NCBI GenBank assembly: GCA_002730365.1
Contig: PBZZ01000073.1
Coordinates: forward strand, 1-12,063
Length of the DNA: 12,063 nucleotides
Direction: 5' to 3'
Source of the DNA: Deltaproteobacteria bacterium
GTDB lineage: Bacteria; SAR324; NAC60-12
The notes beneath the pieces are model-generated. The model was not told the DNA's origin, ran no database searches, and saw only the letters and a program-made list of their open reading frames with translations. Shown piece after piece: positions 1-7,421 of the stretch (position 1 is its first letter; every line of letters begins with the position of its first letter). The position numbers and the translations under genes were made by a program.

Positions 1-969
1 AAGCACAAACGATGGACTCCAAGAGAGAACGACTAGTAGCAAACACAAGCCCCGGGCAGAAAAGCGAAAAATTCTTGGCAGCGCTTCGTGAGGTTGCTGA
101 CTCATCCAGAGGCTACCAGCAACAGCTCCAAGTCCCAGCCCAGAAGAGAGCAAAGCCAATCCCTCGACTCCTTGGTGAAACAGCAGATCCGAGACCCCCG
201 GTAGTAGTTCTGCAAGTTGTCGAACGCCGAGGCAGAGTATGATAAAGATGGCTAACCAGGGCCCAAGCAAGGGATGTTGACGAGCATAGTGCAAGCCTGC
301 GCGGATGCTGTGAATCAGGCTGGTTGGTGCAGTTTGACGAACCTGCTCTACATGCTCTTCCTGAATCTTTAAATACCACAGTACTCCCCAGAACCAGCAG
401 TAGCCGGCTGCGCTACAGCCTAATAAAATGGTTGGACTCAGCCATACCAGCCCAGCGCCCGCTAGCATAGGTCCAAGAAATCTTGCCAGATTAAAAATGA
501 TTGCGTTGAGTGAAACAGCGGACGTCAGGTGTTGGCGAGGAACCATTGAAGAAACCAGTGCCATCCGTGAAGGCTGAGCAAAGCTCGTGACTACCCCCTG
601 CAGCAAAACCAGACCAAGTAAAACAGGGAGGGTTAGCAAATTATTATGCAACAGCAGGCAGAACAGCAAGGCTTGGAGGGAAATCAGTCCCTGGGTAATT
701 CGAAGTACCTTGATGCGGCTGTAGCGGTCTGCAAAGACACCTGCTATAGGAGCCAGCAGTAGTGAGGGAGCTAGTTCAGCCATTGAAATCGCCCCCAGCC
801 AGAAACCGGAATGGGTCATCTCCCAGGTAAGCCAACCAACCGTAGTGCGTTGTATCCAGAGTCCCAGCAGGTTGGGGATATTGCTGAGTACATATTCACG
901 GTAGGGATGCTGGGCCAGTGCTTGGTGGATCGGATTTTTCTGCCAGCGTTCGATCAAGGCTAGCGACAT
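1..969 (-). CDS. MFS transporter, N-terminal part (runs off the left edge)
   Basis: This is a 5'-complete, 3'-truncated gene: 323 codons from the ATG at 967-969 remain open to the window edge. The translation is a polytopic membrane protein with long hydrophobic helices. It carries an MFS motif A-like loop, GVFADRYSRIK, at residues 77-87 after the second helix. The helix pattern and the QPSRMALVSSMVP segment after the fourth helix resemble the EntS/MFS_3 group of drug or siderophore exporters (family knowledge). The substrate cannot be read from sequence. The start lies only 6 bases after the hslO stop, so it is probably the last visible gene of the aroB-hslO transcription unit. No strong Shine-Dalgarno is visible before the ATG, which suggests coupling to hslO translation. 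The usual length for the family is about 400 residues, so roughly the last quarter is missing. Confidence 0.85.
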   Translation of the reverse strand, partial: MSLALIERWQKNPIHQALAQHPYREYVLSNIPNLLGLWIQRTTVGWLTWEMTHSGFWLGAISMAELAPSLLLAPIAGVFADRYSRIKVLRITQGLISLQALLFCLLLHNNLLTLPVLLGLVLLQGVVTSFAQPSRMALVSSMVPRQHLTSAVSLNAIIFNLARFLGPMLAGAGLVWLSPTILLGCSAAGYCWFWGVLWYLKIQEEHVEQVRQTAPTSLIHSIRAGLHYARQHPLLGPWLAIFIILCLGVRQLAELLPGVSDLLFHQGVEGLALLSSGLGLGAVAGSLWMSQQPHEALPRIFRFSARGLCLLLVVLSWSPSFVL

Positions 970-975
970 GGAGGC

Positions 976-1830
976 TCAGTTGTAGAGCGGTGAGATGGCT
1001 TCAATCTCTGTCCGGGCAATTTCAAAGCGACTCTTGCAGTATTCGCAGGTAACTTCCAGGTGTGCCTGACCCGGTTCAAAGAGAGCTTCTCCTTCGTTGA
1101 TGTAGAGTGATTGGAGGTTTGCCAGCATGCGTTCCTGGGAGCAATTGCAGTGATACTGAACCGTTCGGGCTCCCATTGGCTGAAACTGTAATTCTTGAAA
1201 GTAGACGGCGAGCTCTTCAGGTTGCTGTAGTCCGCGATTCATCAGGTCCGCTAGTCGTGGTCCGTAGAGTTCGTCACAGTGCAGCAAGGCTTCGCTGGAA
1301 TGATCAATCTCTGTATCTCCTGGCAGCCCAGGCAGCTGCAGAACTAGATAGCTCTGATCACTATTTTGGGAAATCCGTACCAGGCTATTGAACTGGTAGG
1401 AGCGCTCTAATACCTGATTGATGATGTTACGTAGAGAAACTCCGTTGACTTCAATGATTGAATTGTAGGGCTCCTTGGCGTTCTGGAAGCTCTTGCGTAC
1501 TCGGACAATGCCCGTGATGCGCTCTGGAAACTCTTTGAGGTCTTCTGGCATCAGCAAGCAACGAACATGTCCACCTGCTGTGATTTCGAGTTTCACCCGA
1601 AGATACGGATCTTCAGCGTCGAGGTACAAGCCAAGCTGTTCTCCTTGCTTGAGCAAAGCCAGCATCGGCATGAAACTCAGCACAACATCCCGGAAGTAAG
1701 CAAAGCCACCCCCCTGTAGAGGATGGATCAAGGCCAGTTCCTGGATCAGTTGCTGTCCTTCTAGGAAATAAAAGGCGAAGCGTTTGGTTGAATCAACGAA
1801 GGTATAGATGCGGCTTTCGAGCAGCTCCAT
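976..1830 (-). CDS. hslO: Hsp33 redox-regulated holdase chaperone
   Basis: The 284-residue product matches Hsp33 in length and layout. Hsp33 is a cytosolic ATP-independent holdase that is inactive when reduced and zinc-bound. It is switched on by oxidative unfolding to protect proteins from aggregation. The diagnostic C-terminal zinc/redox switch is intact: a CxC pair at residues 228 and 230 (HCNCSQ) and a CxxC pair at 262 and 265 (CEYC). The N-terminal substrate-binding domain includes the SFMPMLALLKQGEQLG segment near residues 52-67. The gene starts 32 bases after the aroB stop and has only a weak purine-rich stretch (AGAGA) before the ATG. It is followed after 6 bases by the MFS gene. Family identification is firm; regulation is not visible beyond the apparent operon. 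Confidence 0.93.
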   Translation of the reverse strand: MELLESRIYTFVDSTKRFAFYFLEGQQLIQELALIHPLQGGGFAYFRDVVLSFMPMLALLKQGEQLGLYLDAEDPYLRVKLEITAGGHVRCLLMPEDLKEFPERITGIVRVRKSFQNAKEPYNSIIEVNGVSLRNIINQVLERSYQFNSLVRISQNSDQSYLVLQLPGLPGDTEIDHSSEALLHCDELYGPRLADLMNRGLQQPEELAVYFQELQFQPMGARTVQYHCNCSQERMLANLQSLYINEGEALFEPGQAHLEVTCEYCKSRFEIARTEIEAISPLYN

Positions 1831-1862
1831 TTGGAATCTCTAGTCAATGTGAAGTGGCCAAC

Positions 1863-2972
1863 TCAAGCTGCAAGTCGGCAGGCCCGAGGAAAGGTTTCCA
1901 GGAAGCGGCCGAAGTGCTCCCAAAGTGTTTCAACAGACATTTGGCGCTGAATGAAACATTCCCCCAAACTGCGTAATAGGATGAAATTGACAGCCTGGTT
2001 CTCGGCTTTTTTGTCATGAAGCAATAAGGCTCTGAACGCCATCGCGTCCAGCTGCGGTAGGGTGACCTCGGGAAGCAAGGGCAACAGAAAGTCGCGGATG
2101 CGTTGGTAATTCTCTTCCGTCAAATGGCCTTCTTGCCACGACACATAGGTCGCAAAGAGCATTCCAGTACCAACGGCCTCTCCGTGCAGCCACTGTCCGT
2201 AGCCAGCGTGGGTTTCAATCAGGTGTCCCAGAGTGTGGCCAAAGTTTAGCGTGGCCCGTAGTCCGGTTTCGTGCTCATCCTCTTCGACAACCCGACGCTT
2301 GACGTCACAGGATCGGGTAACGGCTTCTTCAAGAAATTCAAAATCCAGTGGTTCCAGCGTTTGCTGTTGTAGGAATTCGAAGAGCGAACGGTCGTGGATC
2401 AGTCCATGTTTGGCGAGCTCAAAGTAACCCGCTCGGAGTTCTCGAATCGGCAACGTCTTGAGAAATTCTAAATCAATACAGACGTACTCTGGTTGTTTGA
2501 AGACGCCAATCATGTTTTTGCCTAGCGGATGATTGACGGCAGTTTTACCTCCAACACTGCTGTCTACATTGGCAAGCAGAGTAGTAGGAACCTGTACGAA
2601 GGGAATACCACGCATGAAAGTTCCGGCGGCAAAACCAGTCATGTCTCCAATCACCCCACCTCCAAAGGCGATCAGCCAGGTTTTTCGGTTGGCAGAGCGC
2701 TCCAGCAGGAAGTCATAAATTCTTGTCAGGTCGGCGAGGGTTTTGTGCTGCTCCCCATCAGGGATTACACAGGTCGCAGTCTCGAAGCCATTTTGTCGAA
2801 GTTCCGTAGCGAGTAGGTCTGGATACAGCTGTTGTAAAGCATCATTGGTCACCAAAACTACCTGACGGGCGTTGCGCTTCTGGAGTATTTTGGTCAAGGA
2901 TGGAGACCAGTGGTTGGTTCCAATGGTGATTTGGTAACTTCGACCGGGTAGATTTACAGTCAATTCTTGCAT
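1863..2972 (-). CDS. aroB: 3-dehydroquinate synthase
   Basis: This 369-residue enzyme converts DAHP to 3-dehydroquinate, the second step of the shikimate pathway to aromatic amino acids, in the cytosol, using NAD and a divalent metal. Visible hallmarks are the nucleotide-binding GGGVIGDMTGFAAGTF segment (residues 104-119), VPTTLLANVDSSVGGKTAVN (128-147), the metal-ligand glutamate E185 in FELAKHGLI, NFGHTLGH with H246 and H250, and H263 in LHGEAVGTGM. By family alignment E185, H246 and H263 are the metal ligands. Length is normal and no key residue is missing. The ATG shares its A with the TGA stop of the upstream periplasmic-protein gene (TGATG), and a weak GGAAG lies just before it. Translation is therefore probably coupled. 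hslO follows after 32 bases. Confidence 0.96.
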   Translation of the reverse strand: MQELTVNLPGRSYQITIGTNHWSPSLTKILQKRNARQVVLVTNDALQQLYPDLLATELRQNGFETATCVIPDGEQHKTLADLTRIYDFLLERSANRKTWLIAFGGGVIGDMTGFAAGTFMRGIPFVQVPTTLLANVDSSVGGKTAVNHPLGKNMIGVFKQPEYVCIDLEFLKTLPIRELRAGYFELAKHGLIHDRSLFEFLQQQTLEPLDFEFLEEAVTRSCDVKRRVVEEDEHETGLRATLNFGHTLGHLIETHAGYGQWLHGEAVGTGMLFATYVSWQEGHLTEENYQRIRDFLLPLLPEVTLPQLDAMAFRALLLHDKKAENQAVNFILLRSLGECFIQRQMSVETLWEHFGRFLETFPRACRLAA

Positions 2973-5320
2973 CAGTCTTCCGCAGTAGGCAGAGAAATTG
3001 GGACGAAGCGGTCTCGACCCATCGTCCAGAAGTTCATTTGGTGCCAGACCTCCCCATTAGGCTGGAATTTAAAGCGCCCGGTGACACCTTGAGTGGGCGG
3101 TTGATTCAGCAAGGCCTCCCTTAGGGCATCTGGATCTTGGTTCGCAGGTTGAGTCAGTAGTTGCAGCAACAGCTTGGCAGTATCGTACGCGTAGGCTGTG
3201 TAAGCAGTGGGACCAACATATCCTTGATAGCGATAGAAGAACCGCTCGTGCTCTGCGACAAAGTGCTGTACCTCTTGGGCTTCACTGTGAGGAAAGAAAC
3301 TATCAGTGAAGACAGCCTGACGGATGGTTTCCCGTTTGGGGGCAAAGAGCAGTAGAGGATTGTTCCAGCCGCTGTCGCCCAAAATCAGAGAATCTTCGAG
3401 ACCGTAGACTTCCAGATAGGGGAAGATAATCTCCAGGTCCTGGGTCTGGTCACCAGCAATCAGGAAGATCGCGTCAAAGTTCTGCTCCGGTATTCCGCGA
3501 TCTTTTTGTTCTTCAATCAGGGCATCTTCTTCATCAGTTCGATAGCGACGGATACCGGTGAAAGACTCAAACTCATCTACGAAGCTCTTCTGGCTGTTTT
3601 CGTAGCGCTGAATATTCTGAATTTGGGCACCAATCGCTCTGGCTTGTTCCCAGAAAACTCTTAGTTTCTCACGTCCCTCCCGACTGTCTGGATAGAGCAC
3701 AACAAAGCGGCGTGCCTGTAGGTACTCAGTGGCATAATCCAGCAGCGCTTCTACTTCTTGCTCCCAACTGATGTTGTTGCGGAAAACATAGTCCCCCAGA
3801 TCAGCGATACTGGTGGTTACCGAGAGTGAAATCATCGGTACTTTTAATGCTTCCGCTTTTTCTGCTGCTGCTTCAGAAGTTCTACGAGCCAGTGGGCCAA
3901 TGACCGCCATCACATGCTCATCCTCTACCAATTCACGGAAGCCCTGCCGAGTGGTATCAGGATCCAGTTTCGTGTCACGGAACACAAATTCCCACCGAGG
4001 TGGTAGGGGAAGTTTTAGGGGCTCTGCCTTGATGATCTCCGTTTGATTGTCTGGCTGAGGAGCAGTCTGGTTATCTATCCGAGAAAATGTCACTGGATCC
4101 GCGAAATCATTTACAGGAGTGATATTGTCGGTTGAAGTGGCAACCATCATTTCTGCTTCCGTGGTCACGCTGGTATTGTCAGCTGAAGTTGATTTCGTGA
4201 GGTTATCAACCAAAGGCTCTACAGTGTGATTATCCTTGGGGAGGGGAGGAGCGCCTTGTAAAGCTAGCCGCAATCCTTCAATCGTCTGCTGTGTCAAGCG
4301 TGCTGCGGTAGGAATGGTGGTAGTCAACGGCAGCAGCACACCAACTCGATAGGGTTTGAGTTGAGCACGACGTCGTAGGAACTCCTGTAAGTTCTCTAGG
4401 CGTAGGATCTCTGCACGATCTCCCTTTAGACTAGCTTCCTGCAATAGCTGCTCACAGAGCAATAATCCCTCTGCATAATTCCTATCCTTCACAAGCCTTT
4501 CTAAGCGTAGTTGGGGGAGTGCTTGCTGAATAAAGGAAACGTCGGCAAACTCATTACTGAATTGCTCAAGCACACTGGAATTGGAGATTTTTTCAAATAG
4601 GCTCTCCAGGGTTTTATTGAATTCTTTTTGCTGCTCGTTATCCAGTAGGCGTGCTTCCTCCAGGCGATAGCGCAAGGCATCGGCTAGATTACCCTGATTT
4701 TCAGCTGTTCGGCCAAGTAGTGACCAGTAGTATCGTAGTTGCTGAGAATCAGCATCCTGCACAAAAATAGATGCTGCTGCTTCTAATGTAGGTGTCCAGA
4801 CCGGGCTTTGCTCCAACCAGAGTAAAAAAACCTGATCACGATAGCGACTACGAGGATAGTGAGAGAGAAAGGCATTTGCGAAGCTGTCTACGTTCGAGCG
4901 ATCTATTTGAGCAGCTCCGATTCGCAAGCGGTAATATTCTTTCTCTTCCTCTGGCAACAAGGCTTGTTGGCGAACCAATTCTTCTGCAGCCAATTCTGGA
5001 TCTGCTGGTAGCAGAGCGTCCAGCTCTGGGATGTTCCCCCTGTAGCGGTAGGGAAACACTACACCAGATGAAGACTTTTCGCGTTGAGCAGTAACAACTG
5101 ACGAAGCAGAGATCGGCGGAAAAAGCTGTTGCAGACCTTGCTCTAGCTCTTGTGGCTGGCTCAGCAGACTTTGTGCTGCAAGAGAGCCAGCGCCGGCGAA
5201 ACAGAGCAGAAAAAGCAGTAGGAGCTTATAGTATTGACAGGAGCAACCAGATGGCCGCGACATCCACGCCCAGAACGGTCCAATTGATTGTCTTCTGTGC
5301 GCTGGGTCGCAGGTGATCAT
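2972..5320 (-). CDS. Periplasmic protein, helical N-domain plus type 1 periplasmic-binding fold (LppC/LpoA or LivK-like)
   Basis: The open frame gives 782 residues. A hydrophobic stretch (LLLLFLLCFAGAGSLAA, about residues 33-49) is a likely Sec signal with signal-peptidase I cleavage near SLAAQ. There is no proper lipobox, because Cys40 is preceded by Leu. Residues about 105-320 are helix-rich and TPR-like. A type 1 periplasmic-binding fold then begins at YRVGVLLPL (324-332). It is interrupted by a low-complexity insertion (about 356-440), resumes at WEFVFRDT (443-450) and includes VIGPL (473-477) and PMISLS (495-500). This architecture resembles LpoA/LppC penicillin-binding-protein activators and LivK-type receptors. 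A role in peptidoglycan synthesis is an inference; ligand sensing is equally possible. The start is uncertain. The ATG at 5320 has no Shine-Dalgarno and gives an odd 32-residue lead before the signal, while the ATG at 5263 (Met20) gives a normal signal peptide. The stop overlaps aroB by one base. Confidence 0.75.
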   Translation of the reverse strand: MITCDPAHRRQSIGPFWAWMSRPSGCSCQYYKLLLLFLLCFAGAGSLAAQSLLSQPQELEQGLQQLFPPISASSVVTAQREKSSSGVVFPYRYRGNIPELDALLPADPELAAEELVRQQALLPEEEKEYYRLRIGAAQIDRSNVDSFANAFLSHYPRSRYRDQVFLLWLEQSPVWTPTLEAAASIFVQDADSQQLRYYWSLLGRTAENQGNLADALRYRLEEARLLDNEQQKEFNKTLESLFEKISNSSVLEQFSNEFADVSFIQQALPQLRLERLVKDRNYAEGLLLCEQLLQEASLKGDRAEILRLENLQEFLRRRAQLKPYRVGVLLPLTTTIPTAARLTQQTIEGLRLALQGAPPLPKDNHTVEPLVDNLTKSTSADNTSVTTEAEMMVATSTDNITPVNDFADPVTFSRIDNQTAPQPDNQTEIIKAEPLKLPLPPRWEFVFRDTKLDPDTTRQGFRELVEDEHVMAVIGPLARRTSEAAAEKAEALKVPMISLSVTTSIADLGDYVFRNNISWEQEVEALLDYATEYLQARRFVVLYPDSREGREKLRVFWEQARAIGAQIQNIQRYENSQKSFVDEFESFTGIRRYRTDEEDALIEEQKDRGIPEQNFDAIFLIAGDQTQDLEIIFPYLEVYGLEDSLILGDSGWNNPLLLFAPKRETIRQAVFTDSFFPHSEAQEVQHFVAEHERFFYRYQGYVGPTAYTAYAYDTAKLLLQLLTQPANQDPDALREALLNQPPTQGVTGRFKFQPNGEVWHQMNFWTMGRDRFVPISLPTAED
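4040..4234 (-). repeat. Coding repeat: six DNx(T/S) motifs in a disordered insert
   Basis: Inside the large periplasmic protein (numbering from the ATG at 5320), residues 363-427 contain DNHT, DNLT, DNTS, DNIT, DNQT and DNQT. Their Asn residues are at 364, 373, 382, 399, 417 and 425. Every one is an N-x-T/S sequon preceded by Asp. The surrounding sequence is rich in Thr, Ser, Pro and acidic residues and looks disordered. Two of the DNA copies also share an ATTGTC-N-G-N-TGAAGT pattern on the plus strand (near 4125-4195), which suggests spread by short duplications. The insert falls between the first helix and second strand of the binding fold, where family members normally have a short loop. 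Confidence 0.7.
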
Positions 5321-5378
5321 AGTTGCGTTTGAACAAGTTTTTGAGCAGAAAGCGAGATTGGGGTGCGAGCCATTGCAT
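5226..5378 (-). CDS. Possible small membrane protein, 50 residues
   Basis: A short ORF begins at the ATG at 5376-5378, preceded by GAGG at 5385-5388 with a 6-base gap, the best ribosome site in this part of the window. It ends at TAA 5226-5228. The product begins MQWLAPQSRFLL, has a basic middle (KNLFKR) and ends in a hydrophobic segment, INWTVLGVDVAAIWLLLSIL, that could be a tail-anchored transmembrane helix. An in-frame upstream ATG at 5390 would give 54 residues. It lies between selB and the periplasmic-protein gene and overlaps the disputed N-terminus of the latter in another frame. If that gene starts at 5263, the overlap is only 38 bases. No family was recognised. It could be a real small protein, a translation-coupling leader, or a chance ORF. 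Confidence 0.4.
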   Translation of the reverse strand: MQWLAPQSRFLLKNLFKRNYDHLRPSAQKTINWTVLGVDVAAIWLLLSIL

Positions 5379-5420
5379 TCGAAACCTCATAAGAATAGTG
5401 GATCTTACGTGAAACAGCCT

Positions 5421-7349
5421 TCAATACAATAGTTTTGCAGGAACCCGATGATTGTCAATCCGTCGCGTCCAATACTGACGATCCGCATACTCCAGAAGCT
5501 CCAGCGCATGCCGGCGTCCGGTCTGTAGCAATTCCTTGCACTCAATCACACTGATCGTCTCATGAGTGGAAAACCACTGTTGTAACTGCTCACGGAAGCG
5601 TTCCAGTTGCAGAGGCAAGTACCAGAGATCCTCAGCAACTCGAACCAACTGCTTGTGAAAAGCTGCTTGCTTGAGCAGGGGCAAGGCTGTTCGTTCATCC
5701 AAGCCAGCTTGTTCCAGTAGTTGTGTTTGTCGTAACGGCTGAAAGCTACCTTCTTTCAGCAATTCCAGCAAAGCCGCCAGCTGAGTGGTGGCTGTTTCAC
5801 ACTGCTGGGCCTGGTGGCTAGGCAAGGCATAGAATTCACCACGACGACTGCAAAGCTGTTGGCGTTCAAAAAATTTCAGCAGTCCTTCACTAACTCCAGT
5901 TAGGGGAAAGATACGATGCAATTTCCCCTGCATGGCGGCTACAGGTAGTCCCGCGCGCTCAGGAAATTCATGGTGCTGCTGAGCTAGTTGACGCTGCATA
6001 AAACGCCCAACACGTTCCAGATGTTCTTGATGGAATAACAAAGCCTGGGGTTGACCGGCCTGTACCAGCACTTGTCGGCTCAGCAAGCCAGCGACCTCTT
6101 TCTGAAGAGCCTTGGCTGATCCAGGGGTCCTCAGTGCCAACTCCGCTAGGCTGGTCCCACGGAGTCCCTGAAGCCACGTAGCAGACTGAATCTGTTCAGA
6201 GAGTGAGCCCTGACTCAATTGACGCAACCGCTGTGCCCGCTCTTGCTGCAACCTGCGTGATTTATTTGGTGCAGCATCGAGCACAGTTCCCCCTCCCAAA
6301 GTACGCAAGGGGCTTCTACCTCGAATCAAAAATCGATCGCCATGTCGACTGCTCAATTCTCGTTCGAGACGGAGTTGAACCAGCCTGGTTTCTCCAGGAG
6401 CCAGTTGTGCTTCTTCCAAGGGGATCAAGCGTGCAGGAACTGACGCGCTGCCAAGATGCAACTGCACCCTTTCCCGATGACGCAAAGGGGATAATAGATC
6501 TTCCAGTACCTCGAGTTCTCCATCGAGCAAGTAAGAAGTCAGCAAGGAGTTAGCGGCTGCCAATTGATCGCCCCGCTGGATTTCTTTGACAGAAATCTGG
6601 GACAGATTGATTGCGGCTCGTTCGCCAGTCCAGATTTGTTCCACTGGGGTTCCATGAACCTGAAGGCTGCGTATACGCCGTGGATGTTGTAGTGGCCATT
6701 GCCACACTTCTTCTTCCAGTTTCAGATTTCCGCTGCGAACGGTTCCTGTGACAACGGTTCCAAATCCTTTGATACCGAAGGATCGATCTATATCCAGCCG
6801 GAAGGAACAGTCACTGTTTGTACGGTGGGTCTTGGAGGCTATTTGCAGCAGAGCGTTTCGCAGTTCATCCAGACCTTCCCCGGTTTTGGCAGAGGTCTGG
6901 AGTAGCGGTGCCTCAGCCAGGAATGTGTCTTTCACCAACTCACGCACCTCATCAGCGCATAGATCCAGCATTTCTGGATCATCCACCTTATCGCACCGAG
7001 TCAGCACCAACAGTCCAAGCTGGACTCCCAATAATCGGCAGATATGCAGATGCTCTCGAGTCTGGGGCATCACCCCTTCGTCTGCAGCAATGACAAGGAG
7101 CACTGCGTCCAATCCGCTGATTCCAGCCAGCATATTATGAACAAAGCGCTCGTGCCCAGGGACGTCAACGAAAGCAATCCGAATACTTTCCAATTCCATG
7201 TGAGCAAAGCCTAGATCGATTGTAATGCCCCGACGCTTTTCTTCGGCTAGGCGATCTGCATCGATACCGGTCAGTGCCTGAACCAGTGTGGTCTTGCCAT
7301 GGTCGACATGGCCACTGGTCCCGAGCACGAGGTGTGGCAGGGAAGACAT
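5421..7349 (-). CDS. selB: Selenocysteine-specific translation elongation factor SelB
   Basis: SelB is a cytosolic GTPase that brings Sec-tRNA to the ribosome at UGA codons marked by a SECIS hairpin. The 642-residue product has an EF-Tu-like G domain: GHVDHGKT (13-20), the GITIDLGF switch region (41-48), DVPGHE (62-67), a G4 motif TRCD (117-120) and SAK (153-155). Domain II includes GFGTVVTGTV (195-204) and RIRSLQVHG (225-233), and domain III ends at GGGTVLDA (352-359). The C-terminal half consists of winged-helix repeats and ends in a SelB-typical segment, RRHALELLEYADRQ, starting at about residue 612. That tail binds the SECIS RNA in known SelBs. Length is normal (E. coli 614). No Shine-Dalgarno is visible before the ATG, but a stem-loop lies just upstream. 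selA and selC are not adjacent. The stop is TGA, and the frame stays open for 64 further codons after it. Confidence 0.95.
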   Translation of the reverse strand: MSSLPHLVLGTSGHVDHGKTTLVQALTGIDADRLAEEKRRGITIDLGFAHMELESIRIAFVDVPGHERFVHNMLAGISGLDAVLLVIAADEGVMPQTREHLHICRLLGVQLGLLVLTRCDKVDDPEMLDLCADEVRELVKDTFLAEAPLLQTSAKTGEGLDELRNALLQIASKTHRTNSDCSFRLDIDRSFGIKGFGTVVTGTVRSGNLKLEEEVWQWPLQHPRRIRSLQVHGTPVEQIWTGERAAINLSQISVKEIQRGDQLAAANSLLTSYLLDGELEVLEDLLSPLRHRERVQLHLGSASVPARLIPLEEAQLAPGETRLVQLRLERELSSRHGDRFLIRGRSPLRTLGGGTVLDAAPNKSRRLQQERAQRLRQLSQGSLSEQIQSATWLQGLRGTSLAELALRTPGSAKALQKEVAGLLSRQVLVQAGQPQALLFHQEHLERVGRFMQRQLAQQHHEFPERAGLPVAAMQGKLHRIFPLTGVSEGLLKFFERQQLCSRRGEFYALPSHQAQQCETATTQLAALLELLKEGSFQPLRQTQLLEQAGLDERTALPLLKQAAFHKQLVRVAEDLWYLPLQLERFREQLQQWFSTHETISVIECKELLQTGRRHALELLEYADRQYWTRRIDNHRVPAKLLY

Positions 7350-7375
7350 TTGTAGGAGAATGAACGAAGGAAGAT

Positions 7376-7408
7376 GCAGCCGGATGAGCGGATAGCACCT
7401 CCAGCTGC
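7376..7408 (-). promoter_or_regulatory. Stem-loop in the ilvD-selB gap, possible selB leader element
   Basis: On the minus strand GCAGCTGG (7408-7401) pairs with CCGGCTGC (7383-7376), giving 8 pairs including one G-T wobble around a 17-base loop. Within the loop, GGA and TCC could form a small upper stem with GGTGCTA at its tip. There is no T-run after it, so it is not a classic intrinsic terminator. It sits 26 bases before the selB ATG, which lacks a visible Shine-Dalgarno. The E. coli selAB leader carries a SECIS-like element that SelB binds to repress translation (established). Whether this hairpin does the same is speculation. Confidence 0.3.
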
Positions 7409-7421
7409 TTGAAGATTAGGC

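Noticed and set aside
5199..5203. Lipobox at Cys40 of the large periplasmic protein
   Set aside because: The residues before Cys are Phe-Leu-Leu, with Leu at -1 where Gly, Ala or Ser is needed; a signal-peptidase I site at SLAA fits better.
5317..5373. 18-codon ORF whose TGA overlaps the ATG at 5320, as a coupling leader
   Set aside because: The nearest GAGG is 11 bases from its ATG, better placed for the ATG at 5378, and the 5320 start is itself doubtful.
7371..7420. tRNA-Sec-like string (GGAAGATG, and CTTCAA on the minus strand) beside selB
   Set aside because: The bases around CTTCAA do not form an anticodon stem, and no acceptor, T-arm or long variable arm can be built.
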